This document shows positions 1 to 11,187 of a DNA stretch of 64,000 nucleotides, one piece after another. The translations under genes were made by a program, and so were the position numbers. The notes beneath the pieces are model-generated. The model saw nothing but the letters and a program-made list of their open reading frames with translations. It did not search any database and was not told the DNA's origin. The stretch lies in NCBI GenBank assembly GCA_050084515.1, contig CM114272.1, forward strand, positions 14,756,001-14,820,000, written 5' to 3'. Source of the DNA: Blasia pusilla. Taxonomy: Eukaryota; Marchantiophyta; Marchantiopsida; Blasiales. Positions within the stretch are counted from its first letter, which is position 1, and each line of letters opens with the position of its first letter.

Positions 1-2235
1 GCATAGGAGGTGGATTCGCGTACACATCCGTGAAAACCCCAATCAGAAACATGCATGGGGTAGGGACGCCATGCTCAAGCATCAAGACATACTAAATATT
101 AAGCATTCTATGCGAAGGCGAGAAGGGGGATATGACGGAACCGATGACGCTACTGCAATTCATCACTGGATACAAGCACATCCTGAGAATGTAATTTACT
201 ACAGGGAGGCTATTTCCAAGTTGAACCAGTCCTTTTGCCTTGTACTTTCCACACCTTGGATGCTCCAGAATCTCTTAGAGCTAGGGAACGGCGGGGCCAT
301 CTCCATGGACGCAACCCATGGCACAAACACCTACGAGGTTAGTTGGCCTTGATCCTATCATTTGTTGTAGAATTGATGGAGCCATGGAGCAGGGAACCGG
401 AAATGCTCCTACTTTAGGACTGTTTGAAATGCTGGAAAGTTTGAACTTAGTGTAAAGTGTCTTCAAAGAATACATGATTCAAATGTGTGATTTCCACTAC
501 TTTCAATGGACATTATAGGAGAGTCAATGCGTTTATCTTTATCACCAACCATTCCATTTTGTGCGATTTTTCCTACGTACACTCTGGTGCCTGTTTTCAG
601 TTGTCTTCTATTCTGAACATTATGTTTTGTGTGTTCACAGTATCAATTATTCACATTTCTGGGTTTTGATAAGTTCCAGAATGGCCTGCCCTTGGTATGG
701 GCAATCCAACAACGACATCAACACAAAGATCTGGTGGAGACCTTGTCCCAAATCAAGGACTGGGCACAGAGGAACATACACTCGAGCCTGCAAGATACAG
801 AGGTAAATGAATGGAAGCCTTCATGCTTCATTGTGGATGATTCGAAAGAGGAACAATCTGCTATCCGAAATGTATTTCCAGGTGTCCCTATTGACCTCTG
901 CCTATGGCATGTTCGCAAGAATTGGTTAAAGAATCTGCATCAACGAGTGCGTTGTCCAATTATGAAAGGGGACATGAACAGAGACTTGGGTGGTGTAATG
1001 TACTCACGTGATGAAGGTATATCATCAATCAAACAGATAATTCAGTTACATGCTTTTCTCTTTCCTGGATGGTTTCCTCCACATACCGTTCAGTGACTAA
1101 TACATAATTTGCATATGCCATTGCAGATCCCATTGACGCCTCCTATCGGTTCATGCGCAAGTGGGTTGGATCAGAACGGCACTTTGTGAAGTACTATGGA
1201 AGCTACTGGCATCCAAAAATTCTGAACTAGGCCAAGGGATACCGCAACCACGCAAGGTCGAACCAAGATACGAATGCGGCAATCGAAAGGTGGCACCACA
1301 CTCTAAAAATGCACCTAGCGTCCAGCATGCCCACCAAGCCAACAAGAAAACTGATATGGCTTGTGCAAATGCTCACTGGTGAAATAGAAGATTTCTTCTG
1401 GTACCTAGGCTTCTTGAAACGAGAAGGCATGGTGAGAAACAAGGCCATACAAAAATTTATGCTCATGGCAATAAAAAGGGCAAATGACATACCGGATAAT
1501 CATGTCACATTTGAAGTGGTACATGGGAGGAAATGTGCGAAGGTGAAAAGTATTTCAAAGCCAGATGTTTGGCATGATGTGGTCGACTACAATACAAGAG
1601 ATGCTGCTTGTACATGTCCTCGTGCCAACGAAGGGTTCACTTGTAAACATCAGGTTTGTCTTCATACAACTTTGATGTGATTTAGGGTATTTACATCAGA
1701 TTTCAGCAAGCTGAATTCCATCTGTTTTAACACACTCCGAATGCAGGTAAAATGTCTTCTCCTCTGTGGCCACACAGAAGTTCACTTGTTGTCTTGCTTA
1801 GGAACTCGCTTTGGAAGCAGAGCGGGCGGGTTTGAAAATTTGGTGCAAGAGCCACACAAGGATGAATTACATGAAGAAGATCAGGAAGACGAAGATGGAG
1901 ATATTGTGCATGAGGGACAAGACCATGTGCTTGCTGAACCTACAGGAAGAGATCCGCCACCAAAAACCACCACCAAGGATGTTCGAGACATCATGGAGAA
2001 ATGCCTAAACTCTACCCTTGGGGTTCCATTCTCAGATATGCTCCTTGAACACTTGTTTCAACTAGTGCAGAAGGATTTAGATTCAGTTTTGAACCTCAAG
2101 GCCAGGGTGGAGACTAACACTCACGTTAAAGGCAATGCTAATGACATTGCCACACACTTTCCTGAGCCGTTTGTGGGGAATCCTGGACAGGACCGTAGCC
2201 TGCGTAGGCGCCTGAATTGGCTAGACCGCATTTAA
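1..2235 (+). pseudogene. MULE transposase-derived SWIM zinc-finger protein, one nonsense codon
   Basis: Four exons can be read: up to 337, 641-1016, 1127-1653 and 1747-2235, all with GT-AG borders and matching phases. The frame is open to the left edge, so the 5' end lies outside. Exon 1 ends in the MULE core motif DATHGTNTYE. Exon 2 carries LPLVWAIQQR and the acidic IVDDSKEEQSAI stretch, then LCLWHVRKNW. Exon 3 ends with the SWIM finger CTCPRANEGFTCKH (C-x-C-x8-C-x-H). These are hallmarks of Mutator-like transposases and of FAR1-type genes derived from them; the family acts in the nucleus on DNA. An in-frame TAG at 1228-1230 interrupts exon 3 just before the conserved GYRN...TNAAIE block. 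The reading frame is otherwise preserved, so the lesion looks young. Reading in the same frame resumes at 2416-2628 and may be a 3' exon. A readthrough or recoded product cannot be excluded. Confidence 0.85.
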
Positions 2236-2794
2236 AACGAAGGTCTCGTACAATTTTAGAACTGAGCCTCCATCCGAAGAGCACCAAGTGGAATCCTTCC
2301 ACAGAGTGAGGAAAACCAAATTTTTGAACATGGAGGCAGAAATGGAAGGGTCGGCATGTATTAGTTTGGACCTGGTAGCTCTATTGAGCCAAGTTGATGA
2401 GAACCGTCCCATGGCTTGAACGCAGATTCCCAATGGCCTTTGGTAAACAACTTACCTCATAGTACCTACAGGTCTGCCAGTGTTTCAAAGAGGACAAAAG
2501 TGGACATTATGCTTGATAGCCTTGCTGATTCATCTATTCCATTAGATTTTGAATTACACCCTGGAGCTATAGGAGAACCCAAAGACGCCATAATTATATT
2601 GGACTCTCAAGAAGAAACTCTTATGTGAAAGCCAATTGAATCTCTTGTAATACTGTGAAGTAAAGCGTTGTAACGTCCTTGTAACACGAAGTAGGAGGTG
2701 TTACACGGGAACACATGATGTACAGTTATCTGCATGTTTTTAAATCGAACACCTGAAAACATGTGTTCATCCCTTATTATGTTGTGCATTCTTG

Positions 2795-2800
2795 AATAAA
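2795..2800 (+). other. Putative polyadenylation signal AATAAA
   Basis: A canonical AATAAA lies about 170 bases after the last open segment (2416-2628) of the SWIM/MULE gene and before sequence without coding character. It is a plausible 3' end signal; it is short and common in AT-rich DNA, so support is weak. Confidence 0.35.
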
Positions 2801-3457
2801 ACCTTTTGAATCAAGTTTGGTTTCTACCGCGATGGCAACTCCGTGACAAGATCCCATTCGGATCCCGTGGGCATTTTTGAATCTCATTTACGCACTTCAT
2901 AACCAGGTCGGGCAGGCATACCGCGCGTGCACCATTCAACATCGGAGGCTTAACCACGTACAGGGGGGCGCATCTATACTGCGTCGTGTTCCACGCCGTA
3001 GAGGCAAAGCACCGCCACTTTCGTCATATAGCGATTCCTGTAAAGTAGTTGTAACTAAAGAAGATAGGCTTGACTAGAAAAAAACGCTTTGGACACGCTC
3101 CCAACCCTACCCTCGAGCCATGTCCCTCTTCGTAAAGTTTTAGCGGCGTCCACCCTACCACAGCTAACTTAGTTGATCCTAAATTCGTCGCTAAAATATT
3201 CATGTGAAACGATTAGCCGTTAAATAATGATGAAGTGCAACAATGACTTGTCTATAATACGCGTATGCGGTGATATGTAGTGAAACAAAGCATATGCAAG
3301 ATGAACATCGCAGCTCCAGTGTTCATTTTGTTGAACACCTCACAAACAGTGTTCCAAGTCCATGGATATGTACTAGGCCATGTTTAGAACCTCAACAAGT
3401 ATAGAAGACCATCAGTAACAAACCAAACATACAGATTTAGATTGTGGACAAGAGTGG

Positions 3458-3840
3458 CTTCGGTTGGAAGAATGCGATAAGTGTGTGAAAATGTCGAACG
3501 CACAATATACACAGCTCAACTCATAATATGCACTTCGAATTTTTTTCACATTATAGGCAATTGCAGAGTACAAGTGGGATTTCTTAAGTTACATCTAACC
3601 CTGGGGCAACCCGGGAAGAAAGGGATTAGCATACAGAAAAAGAGTGTCGACAAAAACAGACTGTCGACAGGAGTTGCCTGGGTTGGTTGAATGCGATAAG
3701 CCATAGAAAATGTGAAACGCACAATGGGAACAGCACATATCACAGTATGCACTTCGACTTTTCATAAAAAAGGCAATTCCAGAGTACATGTGGGATTTCT
3801 TAAGTTACATCTAACCCAGGGCAACAGGGGAATTAGCATA
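3458..3840. repeat. Imperfect tandem duplication, about 218-bp period
   Basis: Two direct copies start at 3470 and 3689 with GAATGCGATAAG. Both then run through a similar block containing a GTGGGATTTCTTAAG core and TACATCTAACCC, and both end near GGGATTAGCATA or GGAATTAGCATA. The period shrinks from 219 to 216 bases along the unit. Short open frames here on both strands are by-products of the repeat. The surrounding 2840-4390 interval holds no gene I can support. Confidence 0.8.
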
Positions 3841-4390
3841 GAACATTTCCATCCTTCCCTCATTGCCATCATACATCCCGCATCTGCACAGAACAAATCA
3901 ACAACTTCACCTTTAGGACATGCCAACATAAATTGCATAAATACAAGGACACCGACATTCAAGTTACAGAAATAAGATTGTCTAACCTGTTGTAGCTTCG
4001 TGTTGTAGTGCTCAAGGAAGGTCTGCAAAATTGACAAACTCTAGCAGCCGCCATAGATAAGGAACAAAATTGTCCGACCGATAGCCTCTGTTGTTTTGCT
4101 CAATGCAAAACTGCAAAACCTAAAGCAGCCGCCGTCCATCAATAAATTCAAAGAATTTCATGGCACATCAGTATGCGAAGGCCATAGGTTCATCCTCAAA
4201 GATAGTCAACAGATGTACCCAGAGTCGTCTCAATTGCCAACAGCCGGCTATCTATCACACAATGTACCAACACATGTAAATTGACACTCTTGAGTAGATT
4301 CAAAAGATGTCTATAGTCTATCAAAACTGTGAAAGAAGTTTTAGAGGCATATCATCTAAAAACTAGTCATTACATGATGAAGCTGCAACT

Positions 4391-7300
4391 CTAATGTCGC
4401 CCCGCAGGAGCTCCACTTGTGGACAAAGTTTCCATTTCTAGCGCATCCAATGCCGGAGTCGAGAAAAGGGGCAGCGGAGTAGAATGAAAGTCTCCGCCAT
4501 CCATATCTACATGCTGGTCTTCACTTGGCACCGCTACCTCCCGGTGTATGTGTCCACCTCCACCCACCTAATTACCAGCCGAAGTGTTTCAGCCCTAAAT
4601 TAGCATTGTACGTTGCAGATTTTGAAGATCAAAATCTACTTAACAATAATGTTTGAAAGGGCTGGAACACAACCTGGTCACTTCCGCTAAGCACGCCATC
4701 ATTTTCCAAGATCACAGCAACCGCTACAGGGTGTCCATCTCCCGTCGGCGCCTGCTGAAAAGCCACATGAACGTGTGAGGCAAGTACAACTCTTCCAGAA
4801 AAAAGAAAAATCTGAAAGGGAAACCATCATTGTTGTGTACCTGCAATCCCGTCTCTAAGTCCGTCTTCTTCTTCATTTCGGCCAGCATGATCCTTCTCCT
4901 CCTTTTCAAGGTCTCCTTAGTTCTCCCCGTAGGATACTTGGATCTCAGAGTAGGCTCACCCTGCACCACCACTTGGTCCGGGCTAGGCGACTTACGGTAT
5001 CCACGGGATGCTTGGCCTGCATTGGATACTACAAGATGAAGGCGAGGAGATTTCCTTGTATCACGCGTGACCCTGGAAGATTTCATAAGGGTGGGCCTAT
5101 CGGATCTAGAGGTGGGTCTTTCATTCCGTGGGTGCACAATGTTAGAGTCAATTGGCTCATCTGAAAATACAGGCTCTACGTCAGGCCTAACCACCCTCTC
5201 CTCCATCCTCTGTGTTCCTGCAGAATCTGGAGATCTATGACCATCATCTACAGAGTCTGAGTCACTGGAATCCACAATGTCCATATCCACACCTCCCTTC
5301 ACACATGTTCACCAAATGACCAATCATTTGAAATGCAGAAGAGTAGAAACCATGCATAGAGATGTACCAACTTAGCCTAATTTCAATGGAGAGGGATAAT
5401 TCAATGACTAGAATGAAAGGAGAAGAACTGTACCCTGGACACAGCATCAGCATGGCTGCAGCCAAGTCCATCCACATACATACGTGTCACTTTCTCTCTC
5501 ATTTTTGCTAGTATAAACGGTTTTTTGGCTTCTTTCCAAACCCGGTAATTATACTTGAATCGAGGGACAAAGTATTGCTCGTTGATGAACCAGGCATGCC
5601 GATGCGCTCTGCGCATCCCATCTAATACTGCAAGAGACTGCTCAACCTGTTGTTTTCTAGTCTCTAAACCTGCATCCCATCGATAAGGTTCTTGCCTATC
5701 CATCATCCACACAGCAGATAAGTGGTGGAACGCAGCTCGACATCTCCAATATGTTGCACGATGTACCCTATCAGCAGGTACGTGGGAAGGGAGAAGCTTT
5801 TGACCGGCCTCTATCCATCCCCTCACTATGGTCGTAGGGCGCACCAAAGCACTCTCCAATTCCTCTCTGGCCTTCTCAAACTCCTCCACCTTGGCTAAGC
5901 ATGCCCATGAGGTTTGCTGGAAATCTGCAGTACGATGAGCTTCAAATGCAATCAGGAGATCAATAAGTGCATGCATGGGGACATACGGCCCGGCAGCCCT
6001 TCTCGCATGGTCTTTGGCTTTGTTGAGGATATCATTCTTCTTTTTCGGCTTTCGGTTAGCCCAACGTTGCAAGACTGTGCCTCTAAGTCTGAGATTGGTA
6101 GCAGAAGGATGTGTGTGAGTCCCTGCATAGAAGCGTGTGTGTGAGTCCCTGCATGGAAATCTGCAGTATGACAGAGATTTTGACCCTTAAGCAAAACCAG
6201 GCAATTACATGAGCAATCTATCTAGGATTCAATCACATAGTGGACCCATTCTTACCCTCGTCTTCATCGTCATCTTCTATGCCTTGAATATCAGCATCTG
6301 ACTTCTTCTTCCCTGTGATACGAGGTGTTCCAGGCACTGGCCTAAACCAGTGCGAAGCAAGGTGGGAGTTGAAAGCTTCCGGCGTGCGGAAAAATTCAAT
6401 GCACTTGGAACACAAGCAAACGTACTGCTTGTGCTCCTCGTTGTAGCAATAGTGGACCCACTCCACTGGATCCCTCCACAGTGATGTTTGGTAAGCCTGC
6501 TTTTGAGAGGGGGGTGGGCTTTTGCCCATAAACGCAGCAAACATGTTTAGAGGCTCAAGGTAGGAGAGCTCTTTCTCCACGTCTCCCTTGTAAAGTGGGC
6601 CCTATGTAACAACATTATCAACCATACAAGTAAGCATGAAATAGTTACCTTGGGCATTGAAAGACAACAGGCACGAGATGAGCACGCATTTCTCAGGTGG
6701 AATTTTATTTTCCCGTATGAGAGCATACACATATCAGGTTTAGGCTTATGTGTTAACTAGTAAATATGAAACTAAATAAAAAAGGAAGAGCTAAACGCAG
6801 GGCAATGAAAATTCGCCATTCAGAATACCAGTATTCCTAGGACGTGCCCATGACCGCCCAAACAAACCATCTAAAAGGTAGGAAGAGAAGCTTATGACCG
6901 CCAAGCTCAAGTCGTCTGAAAGGTAGACGTGCGTTTAGGCTTGCCCATGACCGCCCAAACAAGTCGTCTAAAAGGTACACGACTGGCTTGCCCATCACCG
7001 CCCAAACCCGTCGTCTAAAAGATAGACGTGGGGCTTGTTCGTGATTGTCAGCTTACATGAATACTATCCCTATATTGAAGATCTATATGTAGGTACTTCG
7101 GTATATGGTTTAGGACAAGAACTAGGCCTCAAAAAGGTAACACAAACCCTAAATCTCCTAAACATTCCCTAGGATTTCAAGATGCAGAAGATTTTCCTCC
7201 ACCTGCAAGAAGATGAGTCAAACACACCTCATTAGTCACTTAGTTGAATTCGGTCTACCAACGAACACAACTTGTATGTAAAAAGAGGATGAACACACAT

Positions 7301-8003
7301 GCACTATGTGTTAAGAGCTTACCCCGAGCTAAATTCAGAATAGCCAAGGAGCTGATAACTTCGGATAAATCCACATATTGGTCCTTTTCCAAGTGTAGTT
7401 GATCATCAATGTTAGTTTGGTCGATAAGGTAAACCCTTTTAGGAGTGACCCCAATCACCCAAGGGACGTTGTTGCTATCATCTACATCCTCTGTGGCATT
7501 TAACCTCCGCTTTAATCGGATAGTGCATACTAATTTTGATACCATGTTCTGTTGTGATGCCTCCATCAGATTCTTGATGTCTTGAATCTTGTGGGTTGTC
7601 ACCTTACCTCCCTCGTCACCAACTACAACAAACTCATTGTTTCCTTTTTTCTGGAAATAGGAGTGAAACCAAACGTGATTTCCAACCAACCGTGCTTTCG
7701 GACTGAAAGCCACGTGGTACCCAGCATCCCTAGCTGCCTGTTCTATGCAATGGTATGTATCTAGAGGGAACCCTAGAATGATCCAATCATCAAATAACTA
7801 CTGGATAGTAGGTGTGTGCGTTTGCAAATAATATCTGCCAGATAGAAATCAGGGCATGAGTTTGTATGAATGATGGGGCTCACCCATGTTTCAACCGACC
7901 CTTGATTGCCAGACAGGAAACGTGTAACATTTTCTGGTTTCCTAACTAGCATATTCAAAGTCTGCATCCCATTTGCATCTAAGAACTGGACATTATTGGA
8001 CAT
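4391..8003 (-). CDS. Unknown multi-exon gene with a single C2H2 zinc finger
   Basis: I read these exons, in transcript order: 8003-7884, 7797-7323, about 6603-6254, 6122-5434, 5296-4841, 4754-4674 and 4567-4391, ending in TAG. From the zinc-finger exon onward all borders are GT-AG and all phases agree, over about 580 codons. One linking exon between 7323 and 6604 (perhaps around 6640-6740, ending LSMPK) could not be fixed. Exon 1 starts MSNNVQFLDANG; exon 2 reads FPLDTYHCIEQAARDAGYHV, then GNHVWFHSYFQKK. The third exon holds CSKCIEFFRTPEAFNSHLASH (C-x2-C-x12-H-x3-H), a proper C2H2 finger, followed by an acidic stretch. The fourth is helical and Trp-rich (HRATYWRCRAAFHH). The fifth is Ser/Asp-rich, then basic (KRRRR). 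I do not recognise the family. A nuclear DNA-binding role is only inferred from the finger and basic segments. More 5' exons may exist upstream of 8003. Confidence 0.7.
6117..6154 (-). repeat. 26-bp tandem duplication creating twin 3' splice sites
   Basis: On the minus strand the block ATGCAGGGACTCACACAC occurs twice, 26 bases apart, each time as a good acceptor (CAG followed by GGACTC). Only the downstream acceptor (exon start at 6122) keeps the frame from the zinc-finger exon into the next one. Use of the upstream acceptor would add 26 bases and shift the frame. Confidence 0.7.
6840..7035. repeat. Intronic minisatellite of hairpin-bearing units
   Basis: About four degenerate units of 45-55 bases repeat the pattern GGCTTGCCCATGACCGCCC, AAAC, GTCGTCTAAAAGGTAGACG. 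Several units carry a small inverted repeat: CGTCT/AGACG at 6913-6929 and 7012-7028, and GTCGT/ACGAC at 6963-6982. The array lies in the long intron of the minus-strand gene. Confidence 0.75.
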
Positions 8004-8671
8004 GATGCGAAACGTAGTACACTACAAGCCCGACAACCGAGGCAAATTCACATTCAAGACCTAGCTCGACAATAGTGGCAGATTTGACAACAGCAAGGAA
8101 TTTGAACGCGCAACGCTACCATGCATGAATTGCAAATGATTCCCGGATCAGGATTCCAAACAATCATGAAATGGTTACAAATTCAAAGACGCAAAGAAGG
8201 ACAATGGAGAAGGCTTACTAACCCTTATGGCTACAAACACGGCTTTGTTGAAAGAAGTTCAACCTTGGTTCGGAAGGGTGTGGATGATGATAGTCTCTGT
8301 TGTTTGAGAGGATCTATCTTCGACCCTGCTTCTGAAACGTTACCACCATAGGATCAGGGGATCCAAAATAGTTAGTGCATCGTGGTATGTAAGTATTCAG
8401 AAACACTCAAAGACAGGAAGGATATTTTAAAAAGTGCACACATACCAGCTGGCACGTTTTAAAATTTCCATTCCAACCACAAGCGAGGGATTTCTCCGCT
8501 AGAATTGATTAATACTATCCGGGTCAGAAAAATAAGCACAACAAAAATTACCAAACCTGTGTTGAACTACCTCAGACATGATGTCTCATCCTGATGTAAT
8601 AACTGGAAATACACCTCACGAAATGCCTCGTGGTCGACTAATGAATCTTGTAGAAACAATAGACGATGCCA

Positions 8672-8699
8672 TCTAGGCATGGCTATTGCCATGCCTAGA
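8672..8699. repeat. Perfect 12-bp inverted repeat, 4-base loop
   Basis: TCTAGGCATGGC, loop TATT, then GCCATGCCTAGA. The stem is perfect and GC-rich within AT-rich surroundings. Confidence 0.9.
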
Positions 8700-9765
8700 C
8701 TACATCGATAAACAACAATAACAATACGCCATAGTAGAAGTACAATTGAATAAAAAAGTTTAAAATCTTACAAAAGAAGAATTCAAAGTAATGAAGAACT
8801 TTGCATTAAATTCATAAATTGAATTATGACATTGTATGTTCATGCTAATTACCTTAATAGATATTTACTATGCACACTTGAGCTTGGTTGGGGACAACAA
8901 TAAAGTAATAGACTCGTAAGCTTATTATGTAGTTGTGCTTGACGGTACATTTGGCAGAGGAATTGGAGTATTACGGCTTAATCCACTATGTGAAGGCATG
9001 CTATACTTGTGTTTAGGCCTAGATGAGACTATGATGTCATCATCAAAGTAATGCATTTCTGGAATGCATAATGGATTATCAGCATCAGTAGGAACAAGTT
9101 GAAAGCTAGGAAGTTGACCATTGTCTCATGCAAAGTTTATCTTGTTTGTTAAGCAAGTAGTTTTGATCGAGGATAAATCTAATAGTATTTGAAAGGGTAT
9201 ATGCATCTTATGTGTAAGTACACAAAGTTGATCTTGTCTTCTTCCCCATGAAATGAGGTTGAATCGTTTGGATTTGTCTTTTATGGTTAGTGAAGTCCCT
9301 TTAAGTCCACATTTTTTTAACTTGCATGTGTCTTTGTGAATTTTTGAAAAATAGGGTCAAAGAATATGTCATGTAAAAAAGAATAGAAGAAAATGAATGA
9401 TTTAATGAGGATGATCATGAATGGGCCAAACCAAGTTAAGAAATGGATAATGAAAAAAATACTTGATGCTAATGCATCCTTTTTAATTAGCAAAAGGAAG
9501 CATCCCATATGTGCCTTTCAGTAATTAGATTTTGAATCTCATGGCTTTTAAAGCCATCCTTTCGGAATCATAGGATTCGAAAGGTCATTTAAAATCAGGC
9601 TTGCAAAGTCCCAGTAGTTGATAGGAAGTTGATGAGAATATGTTAGTCTTTATCAATATAAATTTTTTTACAAAGTATAGCAATTAAGGGATTCATAAGC
9701 AAACTTTATTAGTACATGATGTAGTTGATACATTGTTGGAAGTACTTGAGCATTGGAAAATGTCA

Positions 9766-9803
9766 CACTTCATGAACATGATTTGCATCATGTTCATGAA
9801 GTG
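9766..9803. repeat. Perfect 17-bp inverted repeat, 4-base loop
   Basis: CACTTCATGAACATGAT, loop TTGC, then ATCATGTTCATGAAGTG. All 17 pairs are Watson-Crick. No open frame or known element surrounds it. Confidence 0.9.
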
Positions 9804-9915
9804 AAAGAGGATGATTAGCTTGAAACAATTAGCCTCCATGATGGGATTGAACTATAACACTTCCTCCATGACCCCAAGCTAGATTGTTTTGTGATGTCAT
9901 TCTTAATGTGAGAAT

Positions 9916-10484
9916 GCAATAAAACATGATATAAGTACATATATATTAAGAAATTTCTCTGAATAATCTAGAATCACAAGGTTGCAATGATCCTAATAAT
10001 CAAAGTTGTGTTCTCTTTCTTATTCTAGATAACATGATATAAGTTAGACCAATAGCCCATAGTGATTTAAGGTCCAAGCAGCAAATAGATCCCTAGCAAC
10101 TATTTTCAAATTTATGTATAATAACGATCAACTAGTCAATATTATGGTGACAATTGTATCCAATGGTAAGTATATCAACATAACAAGGTCTAAGTTTGCA
10201 AGTCCCATATATAATTTAGACCAAAAATACATAAAACAAACTTTTCTATTTATTCTTGGATATGCTATGTCGACTACACATAAGAGTCAAGTCTTAAAGA
10301 TGAATAATCATTGATTTCTTGTGATAAAATCACTATGGGCTATTGGTTTAACTTATATCATGTTATCTAGAATAAGAAAGAGAAAACAACTTTGACTATT
10401 AGGATCATTGCAACCTTGTGATTCTAGATTATTCAGAGAATTTTCTTAATATATGTGTACTTACATCATGTATTATTGTATTGC
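9916..10484. mobile_element. Foldback (MITE-like) element with about 155-bp inverted arms
   Basis: The left arm (9916-10068) and right arm (10327-10484) are reverse complements with only a few differences. Both contain AATCTAGAATCACAAGG, GTTGCAATGATCCTAAT and CCAATAGCCCATAGTGATTT. The 258-base spacer holds a 66-codon open frame (10114-10314) without recognisable motifs. GAGAATG occurs at both outer flanks and may be a target duplication. The right flank is copia LTR sequence, so the element probably sits inside an old LTR. Confidence 0.85.
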
Positions 10485-10612
10485 TATCAGAGAATGAGTG
10501 GGATTTTCAATTATATAGGGTATGTACAAGTAACCCTAACCCTAACCCTAACCCTAATCTTAGTCTATAATTACACTAACTTTAGTTAATTAAGCCTAAT
10601 TAAGATAATTTT
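10485..10612 (-). mobile_element. Copia LTR fragment with (CCCTAA) repeats
   Basis: This matches the LTR of the copia element at 16.4-16.6 kb: AGAGAATGAGTGG, CAATTATAT, GGTATGTACAAG, then ACCCTAA repeats and ATTAAGATAAT. Here the CCCTAA motif is repeated four times next to a TATATA box read on the minus strand. In the second copy the same place is a degenerate series. The match stops at about 10612 and resumes at about 13436, showing a nested insertion. Confidence 0.75.
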
Positions 10613-11148
10613 TGTGCATCTATTGCCTTGAACGTCGGTCTTTTTGGCCACAAATACTTGCGTTTAGTAAGTTACACTCTCCTTATTAATCTACATCCAA
10701 ACACTCTCACATTAGCCATAGTTCTGGTCAACCAATTAACCTTACATCTTCCCGAGTCTTGGTCTCGGGCCACCCTTCAAGCTCAACTAATCCACACGAG
10801 GTTCGATACCAACCTAACACCTTACTTCTCAACATAGGCAAGTCACTCAAAACTTGGGCTCGACTTCCTTAATAGTGTAGGAACTTGCAACAAAGCTAGC
10901 ACGCCCAACGATCCCAATTGCTAGAAGTCTCTAACTAAGATTCAATATCAAAGTCTGGGGTCAAGGTCCAAGGTTGTTGTCATGCACCTTATCCCTTGAA
11001 TATTGGTCTAATTTTTCATGGAAGCTTGTGTTTACAAGATCTCTTTATTGATCAATATTGAAATAAACTCACATTAGCCACAATTTGGATTAACTAGCCT
11101 TATGTCTCCTGAATCTTAATCTTGGGCCATCCTTCAAGCTCAACTAAT

Positions 11149-11187
11149 GTTAGTTTGGTGTTGGACGCGGTCCAACACCAAACTAAC
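11149..11187. repeat. Perfect 18-bp inverted repeat, 3-base loop
   Basis: GTTAGTTTGGTGTTGGAC, loop GCG, then GTCCAACACCAAACTAAC. All 18 pairs match. It lies inside an R1 segment and is absent from the other R1 copies, so it appears to be a local inversion or hairpin insertion. Confidence 0.9.

Larger units (their letters stand above)
8004..9915. other. Non-coding interval, AT-rich
   Basis: No frame here shows convincing coding character on either strand. A minus-strand stretch near 8240-8340 stays open for about 40 codons and might be a 5' exon of the gene ending at 4391, but it lacks clear borders. The interval contains two perfect short-loop hairpins listed separately. Confidence 0.5.

Noticed and set aside
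8121-8351. 76-codon plus-strand frame near the unknown gene
   Set aside because: Low-complexity match to nothing recognisable, and the opposite strand is the more likely coding strand here.
10530-10558. Interstitial telomere or chromosome-fusion site
   Set aside because: The CCCTAA run is short and lies inside a copia LTR whose second copy shows the same motif, so an LTR origin explains it.
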